NCBI GenBank assembly: GCA_910586745.1
Contig: CAJUJZ010000147.1
Location: forward strand, 1 to 5,254
Source of the DNA: an uncultured Mucispirillum sp.
GTDB lineage: Bacteria; Chrysiogenota; Deferribacteres; Deferribacterales; Mucispirillaceae
Reading direction: 5' to 3'
DNA length: 5,254 bases
The notes under the pieces were generated by a model. The model did not search any database. It was not told the origin of the DNA and worked only from the letters and a program-made list of their open reading frames with translations. The number at the start of each line of letters is the position of its first letter. Position 1 is the first letter of the stretch. Made by a program: the position numbers and the translations under genes. This document shows, piece by piece, positions 1 to 5,121 of this stretch.

Positions 1-25
1 CTACTGGCACAGCCAGTAGTTTTTT
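1..25 (+). terminator. Intrinsic terminator of a plus-strand gene left of the window
   Basis: Perfect 8-bp stem (CTACTGGC at 1-8, GCCAGTAG at 12-19) with a 3-nt loop, followed by six T at 20-25. The T-run lies on the plus-strand side, so it would end a transcript entering from the left that converges on the peroxidase gene. The stem may extend past the window edge. Confidence 0.75.
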
Positions 26-55
26 GTTTCGCTTCGCTCAACTCTCTAAAGAGTT

Positions 56-88
56 AAAAAAAATACCTGCCTGTAAGAGCAGGTATTT
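56..88 (-). terminator. Intrinsic terminator of the cytochrome c peroxidase gene
   Basis: Perfect 10-bp inverted repeat (AAATACCTGC at 61-70, GCAGGTATTT at 79-88) with an 8-nt loop. On the minus strand it is followed by a run of eight U (complement of 63-56). It starts 15 bp after the peroxidase stop codon, as expected for that gene's transcript end. Confidence 0.9.
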
Positions 89-103
89 ATATAATGATTA
101 CTA

Positions 104-1267
104 TTAGTCAATAGTAAATGTTGGTTTTGGCGTGTTAATAGTAGAAGCTGGAAGAACTGGATATTCTACTTTTGGCATTTCACCAGTAGTAGTTTTTAAG
201 AAAGCTACTATTTGATCTATCTCTGTATCAGTTAATTCAATACCTAATTGAGATGAGCTCATAATAGCTACTGCTTGTCTTAAATCCCATACTAAACCAG
301 AATGGAAATATGGAGCAGTGTATTCAATATTTCTTAAAGTTGGAGCTTTGAATGCGAATTCATCGCCTTCAGCCTGGCTGATACCAAAACGGCCTTTGTC
401 ACCAGCTAATAATTTTTCTTCTGGAGTTTCTTTTAAGCCAAATGGATAGTAGCCATCACTTGTTAAGTTAATACCTGCATGGCAAGAATTACAGCCTTTT
501 TCCATATATACTTTTAAGCCAGCTTTTTCAGTTTCGTTAAGAGCATTGCTGTCACCTCTTAAAAATTGGTCAAATTTAGAATTTGGAGTCAGTAATGTTG
601 CTTCAAATACTTCAATTGCATTTGCTACATTATCAAAAGTAACAGGGTCTGCTTCTCCAGGGAATGCAGCTTTAAAAAGCTCTACATAAACTGGAATACT
701 TTTTAATACTTCTACAACATACGCTGGAGTAGCTGCCATTTCAACACTTGCTTGAAGTGGACCTTTAGCCTGATCTTTTAAATCACCTGCTCTGCCATCC
801 CAGAATTGTGCAGTATTATAAACAGAATTTAATACTGTTGGAGCATTTCTAGGACCTCTCTGCCAGCCATGACCAATAGAAGTTTGTTGATAATCATCAC
901 CGCCAAAAGATAAGTTGTGGCAAGTGTTACAGCTGATTAACTGGCTTTTAGAAAGACGAGGCTCAAAATAGAGCATTTTACCAAGCTCAAGTTTTTCAGT
1001 TGTAGGAGTATTGTTTTTTAATTGTTTGTAACCTTCTTCAACATTTAAAGGAAGAGGTTCAAAATTATTTCTTGCTTCACGAATAAGCTCATCTTGAGTT
1101 GGTTTTAATTCATCAACTACTGCTGCTGGTTCTGAAGCTGCTGGTGCAGCTGCTACTGCTTGTGTTGCGTTTGCAGCTGATGCTGCTGGTGCTTCCTCAC
1201 CTTTTTTACAGCCAGCAATTACTGCTGCAAAAATCATAACTAATGCTAAAAGATATACTTTTTTCAT
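104..1267 (-). CDS. ccp: Diheme cytochrome c peroxidase, predicted lipoprotein
   Basis: Bacterial diheme cytochrome c peroxidase (CcpA/MauG superfamily), 387 aa, which reduces H2O2 to water in the periplasm using electrons from small c-type cytochromes. Seen: a signal peptide ending in a lipobox (IAGC, Cys20); an Ala-rich linker at about 26-50; heme-binding CNTCH at 113-117 and CNSCH at 259-263. From the known Pseudomonas spacing, His133 fits the distal ligand of the peroxidatic heme, Glu176 the catalytic glutamate, Trp156 the inter-heme tryptophan and Met336 the ligand of the electron-transfer heme, so it should be active. The lipobox implies membrane anchoring, whereas many family members are soluble. 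The ATG is preceded by AAGAGGA at good spacing. It lies downstream of rubrerythrin but is separated by a terminator-like palindrome, so it is probably transcribed on its own. Confidence 0.95.
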   Translation of the reverse strand: MKKVYLLALVMIFAAVIAGCKKGEEAPAASAANATQAVAAAPAASEPAAVVDELKPTQDELIREARNNFEPLPLNVEEGYKQLKNNTPTTEKLELGKMLYFEPRLSKSQLISCNTCHNLSFGGDDYQQTSIGHGWQRGPRNAPTVLNSVYNTAQFWDGRAGDLKDQAKGPLQASVEMAATPAYVVEVLKSIPVYVELFKAAFPGEADPVTFDNVANAIEVFEATLLTPNSKFDQFLRGDSNALNETEKAGLKVYMEKGCNSCHAGINLTSDGYYPFGLKETPEEKLLAGDKGRFGISQAEGDEFAFKAPTLRNIEYTAPYFHSGLVWDLRQAVAIMSSSQLGIELTDTEIDQIVAFLKTTTGEMPKVEYPVLPASTINTPKPTFTID

Positions 1268-1300
1268 AGCATTCCTCTTATTTTATATTTATGGTCTCCC

Positions 1301-1328
1301 ATATTACACAATGTAATTAATATTACAA
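1301..1328 (-). promoter_or_regulatory. Candidate peroxidase promoter with an overlapping dyad operator
   Basis: On the minus strand, TTGTAA (1328-1323) and TAATAT (1306-1301) form a plausible -35/-10 pair with a 16-bp spacer. Three half-sites lie in the same stretch: ATTACA at 1303-1308, TGTAAT at 1312-1317 and ATTACA at 1322-1327. The last two form TGTAA-N6-TTACA (1312-1327), the 5-6-5 spacing typical of CRP/FNR-superfamily operators. A PerR/Fur-type site is a weaker alternative. The dyad is seen directly; the regulator is inferred. Confidence 0.4.
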
Positions 1329-1360
1329 GACATTTTTTATCTTTTTGTCATGAATATAAA

Positions 1361-1386
1361 TAGAGCAGCTTTTAAAAGCTGCTCTA
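1361..1386 (-). terminator. 26-bp perfect palindrome after rubrerythrin, probable terminator
   Basis: Both arms are perfect: TAGAGCAGCTTTT at 1361-1373 and its reverse complement at 1374-1386. It lies 8 bp past the rubrerythrin stop codon. In RNA the AU-rich centre would form the loop of a GC-containing hairpin. The following minus-strand sequence (TTTATATTCA) is only a modest U-tract, so termination may be partial and allow some readthrough into the peroxidase gene. Confidence 0.65.
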
Positions 1387-1394
1387 AAGATTTA

Positions 1395-1934
1395 TTAATA
1401 GTTTTCTGCTTTGATTTGGAAAAATGATTTAGGATGTTCGCAAACTGGGCAAACTTCTAATGCAGTTTCGCCAAAGTGTAAGTGACCGCAGTTAGCACAC
1501 TGCCATACAACTTTTTCTGATTTTTTAAATACTTTTTGTTCTTTTACATTTTCAAGAAGTTTTAAATATCTTGCTTCGTGTTCTTTTTCTATTTTACCAA
1601 CTTCTTCAAAAAGATATGCAATTCTATTAAAACCTTCTTCTTTTGCTGTTGCAGCAAAACCTGCATACATATCAGTCCATTCATAGTGTTCGCCATCTGC
1701 AGCATCTTTTAAGTTAACATCTGTAGCAGGTATTTGACCGCCATGGAGAAGTTTGAACCATATTTTAGCGTGTTCTTTTTCATTATTAGCAGTTTCTCCA
1801 AAAATATCTGCGATTTGGTTATAGCCTTCAGCTTTTGCTTTGCTTGCGTAATATGTATATTTATTACGAGCTTGTGATTCACCTGCAAATGCAGCCATAA
1901 GATTTTGTTCAGTTTTAGAACCTTTTAATTCCAT
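1395..1934 (-). CDS. rbr: Rubrerythrin
   Basis: Rubrerythrin, a cytosolic non-heme diiron peroxidase that reduces H2O2 to water, with electrons reaching the diiron site through its own rubredoxin-like domain. 179 aa, a usual length. The ferritin-like four-helix domain spans about 1-135, with ligands Glu19, Glu52 and His55 (ExxH), Glu85, Glu116 and His119 (ExxH). The rubredoxin-like domain (about 141-179) has Cys146, Cys149, Cys162 and Cys165 for one iron. At the position of Desulfovibrio Glu97, the ligand that exchanges with His during redox cycling, this protein has Asp88 (YEWTDMY), a conservative change I believe also occurs in other rubrerythrins. Start supported by AAGGAGT upstream. It begins 18 bp after perR and is almost certainly cotranscribed with it. 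Confidence 0.97.
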   Translation of the reverse strand: MELKGSKTEQNLMAAFAGESQARNKYTYYASKAKAEGYNQIADIFGETANNEKEHAKIWFKLLHGGQIPATDVNLKDAADGEHYEWTDMYAGFAATAKEEGFNRIAYLFEEVGKIEKEHEARYLKLLENVKEQKVFKKSEKVVWQCANCGHLHFGETALEVCPVCEHPKSFFQIKAENY

Positions 1935-1952
1935 ATTTTACTCCTTGTATCC

Positions 1953-2336
1953 CTAATTTTTGCACATGGGACATAATGTTTTAAATATTATTTCATGACC
2001 TGTAATATCAAGTCCTGTTTTTTCAGCAACTAATCTGTCAATTTCTGGCATTTCATTTATATGAATATCATATATCTTGCTGCATTTTTCACATACTGCA
2101 TGATAATGTTCTTCAATTATACCATCAAACCTATCTGGCTGGTTTGGTATTGAAAGCCTGCTTATCTCACCATTTTCAGATAACTGCTGTAAATTTCTAT
2201 ATACTGTTCCCAAGCTAAGCTGTGGATTATCTTTTTTTAAGTAATTGTAAACAAACTCTGCTGTAGGATGCACTTTATTTTCCATTACTGTTTTATAGAT
2301 AAGCTCACGCTGACGGGAATATTTAGAAATTGCCAT
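1953..2336 (-). CDS. perR: Fur-family peroxide-responsive repressor PerR
   Basis: Fur-superfamily DNA-binding repressor of 127 aa, best assigned to PerR, which loses DNA binding when iron-catalysed oxidation modifies its histidine ligands. The winged helix covers about 1-70, with recognition helix SLGTVYRNLQQL at 41-52. All nine metal ligands of Bacillus PerR are present at a constant offset of 14: regulatory site His23, Asp71, His77, His79, Asp90; structural zinc Cys82, Cys85, Cys122, Cys125. Asp90 (Bacillus Asp104) favours PerR over Fur or Zur. The ATG at 2336 is chosen because GGAGG lies 4 nt upstream. A longer reading from a TTG at 2372 adds 12 unlikely residues (MKSKYKHTSGGN) and has a poorer ribosome-binding site. 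It precedes rubrerythrin by 18 bp, so it probably controls that gene and itself. Confidence 0.93.
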   Translation of the reverse strand: MAISKYSRQRELIYKTVMENKVHPTAEFVYNYLKKDNPQLSLGTVYRNLQQLSENGEISRLSIPNQPDRFDGIIEEHYHAVCEKCSKIYDIHINEMPEIDRLVAEKTGLDITGHEIIFKTLCPMCKN

Positions 2337-2430
2337 ATTGCCTCCAGAGGTATGTTTATATTTACTTTTCAACCACCATATAATTTAATGCTTATTACAC
2401 AGCACTACTTTATAGCAATATTAGTAACAA

Positions 2431-2462
2431 TTCTTATTACTATAATTTTTATATGTTGTCAA
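2431..2462 (-). promoter_or_regulatory. perR-rbr promoter with PerR-box-like operator
   Basis: The minus strand has a perfect -35 TTGACA (2462-2457) and, 17 bp on, a weak -10 TAATAA (2439-2434), leaving a leader of roughly 90 nt before perR. Overlapping the -10 is TTATAGTAATAAGAA (minus strand, 2445-2431), matching the PerR box TTATAATNATTATAA at 11 of 14 defined positions. A separate dyad, TAGTAA-N9-TTACTA, covers 2422-2442. This placement suits autorepression, which is inferred. Confidence 0.55.
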
Positions 2463-2475
2463 ATATTTTTTTATA

Positions 2476-2685
2476 TTATTTTTCAGCTGCATTATAACCT
2501 GTTTTACAAATTATGTCAAAATTAATAAACTTTGATAAGTGACCATTCATACCAGCAGCACTTAAGGCAGCTATATATTTTGTATATACATTTACACTTA
2601 AAACTATTACTGGAATCACAGCGACATCTTTAATTTCAATATATCTGATTATTTTAGCTGCCACTAAAACAATAAATACAGACAC
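2476..2685 (-). pseudogene. Decayed response-regulator receiver (REC) domain fragment
   Basis: A 69-codon open stretch (first codon GTG, no good ribosome-binding site) that reads like the C-terminal half of a receiver domain. Residues 9-14 (AAKIIR), 24-32 (IPVIVLSVN, compare IPIIALTAN) and 39-52 (AALSAAGMNGHLSK) follow the family pattern through helix 3, strand 4, helix 4 and strand 5. The conserved Lys52 and switch Ser30 remain, but the following cis-Pro is Phe53. Residues 1-8 (VSVFIVLV) look like MPVMNGFE with about one base change per codon. The phosphoacceptor Asp and N-terminal half are not recognisable upstream. Such domains often end hybrid histidine kinases, so this is probably the tail of a lost kinase or regulator gene. 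A short expressed protein is possible but unlikely. Confidence 0.7.
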
Positions 2686-2698
2686 AAAAATAAAGCAA

Positions 2699-2722
2699 TA
2701 ATATAATATAATATAATATAAT
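2699..2722. repeat. TAATA pentanucleotide tandem repeat
   Basis: Four exact TAATA units followed by TAAT, purely AT. It sits just upstream of the decayed receiver domain, between it and the end of the ABC ATPase gene. It could be a slippage product or an AT-rich flexible site; nothing shows a function. Confidence 0.8.
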
Positions 2723-2776
2723 TTAAGTTTATTTTGCTTATTATCAATCTTTATGATATTTCCAAGTAATGTTAAG

Positions 2777-3505
2777 CTATTTATTTAATATTTTATCTAA
2801 GAACTCCTTTGCACGCTCACTTTTTGGGTTTTCAAAAAATGTTTTTGGGTCAGTATCTTCTACAATTTTACCACCATCCATAAAAAGAAGCCTGTTTGCA
2901 ACATTTTTTGCAAAGCCCATTTCATGAGTGACTATCAGCATTGTCATCCCTTCTTTTGCTAAATCTTTCATAACATCAAGCACTTCTTTAATCATTTCTG
3001 GGTCAAGAGCACTTGTTGGCTCATCAAAAAGTATAACTTCAGGCTCCATAGCTAGTGCTCTGGCTATTGCTATACGCTGTTTCTGACCGCCTGAAAGTTT
3101 GCTTGGATATACTCCAGCCTTTTCTTCAAGCCCTACTTTTTTAAGCAGTTTTTCTGCTGTTTCTACCGCCTTTGGTATTGGTACTTTTTTTACAAGTGTA
3201 GGTGCCAGTGTAATATTTTCTATAACTTTTTTATGAGGGAAAAGATTAAAATGCTGAAATACCATTCCAACTTTCTGCCTTACTGCATTTATATTACACT
3301 CTGGATTAATTATATCTTCATTATCAATAAAAATATGGCCTGCTGTTGGTTCTTCAAGCTTATTTATGCAGTGCAGAAGTGTAGACTTACCGCTGCCTGA
3401 AGGTCCAATAATTGCAATAATATCGCCCTGATTTACCTGCAAATCAATACCCTTTAATACATGCAGGTCGCCAAAATTTTTATGAAGATTACTTATTTTA
3501 ATCAC
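2777..3505 (-). CDS. Polar amino acid ABC transporter ATPase (GlnQ/HisP type)
   Basis: ATP-hydrolysing subunit of a polar amino acid importer, at the cytoplasmic face of the inner membrane. 242 aa, the usual length. Complete motif set: Walker A GPSGSGKS at 34-41, Q-loop Gln84 (VFQHFNLFPH, typical of amino acid importers), signature LSGGQ at 137-141, Walker B VILFDE at 157-162, D-loop SALD at 165-168 and switch His194. Start codon is GTG, overlapping the end of the permease gene by 8 bp, which suggests translational coupling; AGAGG and AAGAG lie a little upstream and no better ATG is nearby. Substrate cannot be read from the ATPase; glutamine, glutamate, histidine, arginine and cystine importers all share this type. 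The stop is TAG and no strong terminator follows. Confidence 0.95.
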   Translation of the reverse strand: MIKISNLHKNFGDLHVLKGIDLQVNQGDIIAIIGPSGSGKSTLLHCINKLEEPTAGHIFIDNEDIINPECNINAVRQKVGMVFQHFNLFPHKKVIENITLAPTLVKKVPIPKAVETAEKLLKKVGLEEKAGVYPSKLSGGQKQRIAIARALAMEPEVILFDEPTSALDPEMIKEVLDVMKDLAKEGMTMLIVTHEMGFAKNVANRLLFMDGGKIVEDTDPKTFFENPKSERAKEFLDKILNK

Positions 3506-4226
3506 TTTCTCTTAACCTCTTTTCTATCTTACGCATAAAGTATGTGAATATAGTTGTCAATGCAAGGTAAATTAAAGCCACAACTATCCAAGGCTCTGCA
3601 GCCCTGTATGTAACTGATGCTATACTTTTTGCTCCAAAAGTTAAATCTACACCACCTATCATACTTACAACAGATGTTTCTTTTAAAAGCACTATAAATT
3701 CACTTACAAGTGCAGGCATAATCTTTTTTACTGCCTGAGGAATAACTACCACTCTCATAGAAAGCCTGTATGACATACCCAGTGCCCTTGCTGCCTCAAT
3801 CTGACCTTTATCCAGCCCCTGAATACCAGCCCTTATTATTTCAGCCACATAAGCTGCTGAATTTAAGCCAAATGCAAGACTAGCTGTAACAAATATTGGA
3901 GTATCCGCAAGACTGCCTACAAATATTACATAAGCTAAAATAAAAAGCTGAACAACTGTTGGTGTCCCTCTTATAACTGTAATATATATAAGAGCTATTT
4001 TTGGAACAGGGTTAAAATTCTTTAAAAAAGCTAATTTTTGAGATTTTATATTTTTAAATGGTCTTAAATCTGCAATCATCATAATAGATAAAAGCATACC
4101 TAAAAGAATACCAATAACGGCTGCAACAAATGTAACACCTAGTGTAAAAATTAAGCCGTTTACTAAAAGCATATATCTATCATCAACAATAAATAAATTG
4201 TAAAGCAGATTTAAATATTTTTCCAT
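3498..4226 (-). CDS. Polar amino acid ABC transporter permease (HisM/GlnP type)
   Basis: Inner-membrane channel subunit of a polar amino acid importer, 242 aa, HisMQ/GlnP family. Hydrophobic segments near 20-50, 78-104, 110-132, 168-190 and 211-231 fit five membrane passes. The family hallmark RGTPTVVQL is at 86-94. The cytoplasmic EAA coupling loop that docks on the ATPase lies at about 137-165, with EAARALGMS at 144-152. The ATG has AGGTG 4 nt upstream. It is the first gene of a two-gene operon with the overlapping ATPase. Only one permease is present, so a homodimer is likely. There is no solute-binding protein gene on either side, so the partner must be encoded elsewhere. Confidence 0.93.
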   Translation of the reverse strand: MEKYLNLLYNLFIVDDRYMLLVNGLIFTLGVTFVAAVIGILLGMLLSIMMIADLRPFKNIKSQKLAFLKNFNPVPKIALIYITVIRGTPTVVQLFILAYVIFVGSLADTPIFVTASLAFGLNSAAYVAEIIRAGIQGLDKGQIEAARALGMSYRLSMRVVVIPQAVKKIMPALVSEFIVLLKETSVVSMIGGVDLTFGAKSIASVTYRAAEPWIVVALIYLALTTIFTYFMRKIEKRLRESD

Positions 4227-4256
4227 TATTCACCTGATTAAAAATAATTAAGCTGT

Positions 4257-4284
4257 ATTATAGTGATTATTTCAAAAAAAGCAA
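4257..4284 (-). promoter_or_regulatory. Promoter of the ABC transporter operon
   Basis: On the minus strand a perfect -10 TATAAT (4262-4257) lies 16 bp downstream of TTGCTT (4284-4279), a partial match to TTGACA. It is about 30 bp upstream of the permease start codon and is the only good candidate in the short gap after the methyltransferase gene. Confidence 0.6.
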
Positions 4285-4287
4285 AAG

Positions 4288-4316
4288 AATTATTTAAAAA
4301 AATAATTATTTTTTTA
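4288..4316 (-). terminator. AT-only inverted repeats at the end of the methyltransferase gene
   Basis: Two overlapping perfect inverted repeats span the stop codon: AATTATTT / AAATAATT around AAAA (4288-4307), and a 22-bp palindrome at 4295-4316 built of A7, TAATTA and T7 plus one outer pair. On the minus strand the first is followed by T-rich sequence (complement of 4286-4273). With no GC pairs, any hairpin would be weak, so this is only a tentative terminator. Confidence 0.35.
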
Positions 4317-5001
4317 TCATAACTACACTCATAAAAAAATCTTTTGTATCATAAGGGAATTCCTTTGTTAAATCATATATTTTCTGCCTTTCTGTATATG
4401 CATTAAAAACTGCATAAGCAGTAGAAGGTTTATTTATACACTTATCTAAATATGATTTTAAAACCTTTCCATTATCTGAGATTTTCATTATTATCACAGT
4501 TGCAAATGTATCAAGAAGATTTTCAATTTCCTTATAATCTTCAGGGCATGGAATAATTGCAGCCTTATCTTTCCAGTCCACAATAGAATTGCCTGTTAAT
4601 GAGGCTGGAGCAAAGCATGAAGAAATACCTGTTACAGCCTTTAATACTACATTATGTTTTGCAAGCTCTCTATATATATCTGGAAAAGATGAATAGATAG
4701 TCATATCTCCCATTGTAACATAGCTTACTTTCATACCTTTTTCTAAATGTTTAACTGTTTCATCTGCAAAATGTTTAATATGAGCCTGCCTGTCATTTTT
4801 ATTTTCAGGATATTCATAAAATTTCAGCTTACTGCCGCAGTTAATATTATCAAGCAGCTTTTTTACTTCATCAAAGCCATTAAATACTTTGCCTCCGCTT
4901 AAAAAAATAATATCGCTTTCTTCAAGCACTCTTTTTGCTTTTAATGTCATCATTTCATAAGCACCAGGACCAAGCCCAACTGCATATATAACTCTTTCCA
5001 T
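4306..5001 (-). CDS. cobI: Precorrin-2 / cobalt-factor II C20-methyltransferase (CobI/CbiL type)
   Basis: SAM-dependent tetrapyrrole methylase of the cobalamin pathway, most like CobI/CbiL, which methylates C20 of precorrin-2 or its cobalt form in the cytoplasm. 231 aa, a usual length. Seen: N-terminal SAM-binding GLGPG at 9-13 followed by a TLKA segment (19-22), GDMTIYSSF at 98-106, GISSCFAPAS at 125-134, AAIIP at 147-151, and an FFMSVVMIKK end as in CbiL. The usual Pro of GDPxxYS is Met100. ATG at 5001 is chosen because AAGGAGA lies 5 nt upstream; the frame stays open to 5076, but those 25 extra residues (MNIFCVINH...) lack homology and a ribosome-binding site. It stands alone, without other cob/cbi genes in view. 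CbiF or CbiH are less likely given the YSxF motif and C-terminus. Confidence 0.85.
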   Translation of the reverse strand: MERVIYAVGLGPGAYEMMTLKAKRVLEESDIIFLSGGKVFNGFDEVKKLLDNINCGSKLKFYEYPENKNDRQAHIKHFADETVKHLEKGMKVSYVTMGDMTIYSSFPDIYRELAKHNVVLKAVTGISSCFAPASLTGNSIVDWKDKAAIIPCPEDYKEIENLLDTFATVIIMKISDNGKVLKSYLDKCINKPSTAYAVFNAYTERQKIYDLTKEFPYDTKDFFMSVVMIKK

Positions 5002-5036
5002 AAAATTCTCCTTATATTTACCATTAACTTTTTCTG

Positions 5037-5064
5037 TAACACATATTATATGGTTTATAACACA
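5037..5064 (-). promoter_or_regulatory. Candidate cobI promoter with flanking direct repeats
   Basis: On the minus strand a perfect -10-like TATAAT lies at 5050-5045, but no good -35 stands at 16-18 bp; TTGAAT is 20 bp away. The heptamer TGTGTTA occurs on each side of the -10 (5064-5058 and 5043-5037), offset by exactly 21 bp, two helical turns, as for a regulator bound twice on one DNA face. No regulator can be named. Confidence 0.35.
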
Positions 5065-5080
5065 AAAAATATTCAACTTT

Positions 5081-5106
5081 TGAGGTATATTCCATTTTTA
5101 GTAAAA
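5081..5106. repeat. Degenerate second copy of the IS terminal sequence
   Basis: TGAGGTATATTCCATTTTTA followed by GTAAAA agrees with the IS end at 5122-5147 at about 19 of 26 positions, including the leading TGAG, CCATTTTT and GTAAAA. It lies 41 bp outside that end in the same orientation. It may be a relic of an older related element, or the true outer end of the present one. Confidence 0.5.
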
Positions 5107-5121
5107 ACCCCTTTTTCTTTT

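Noticed and set aside
40..55. Small inverted repeat AACTCT-CTAA-AGAGTT
   Set aside because: It is followed by A-run rather than T-run on the plus strand and comes after the U-tract on the minus strand, so it is not a terminator; it is short enough to be chance.
1395..1934. Asp88 in rubrerythrin as a broken diiron ligand
   Set aside because: Asp can still bind iron, the remaining ligands are intact, and I believe YEWTDMY-type sequences occur in other rubrerythrins, so it does not indicate loss of function.
2337..2372. Longer perR start at a TTG (extra residues MKSKYKHTSGGN)
   Set aside because: The extension is not part of the Fur fold, uses a rare start codon and covers the strong GGAGG that serves the ATG at 2336.
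2268..2525. Open reading frame of 85 codons on the plus strand
   Set aside because: It runs antisense across the start of perR and its promoter, has a low-complexity Ile/Phe-rich composition from AT-rich DNA, and matches no family I know.
2697..2724. CRISPR-like or phase-variable repeat
   Set aside because: The repeat unit is 5 bp with no spacers and does not lie inside a reading frame or between promoter elements of an intact gene.
2731..2765. Possible terminator after the ABC ATPase (TATCA / TGATA around 7 nt)
   Set aside because: Only five pairs and no U-tract; too weak to call in DNA this rich in A and T.
5002..5076. N-terminal extension of the methyltransferase (25 residues)
   Set aside because: It has no homology to the family, which begins right at the GLGPG region, and it overlaps the promoter and the AAGGAGA ribosome-binding site.
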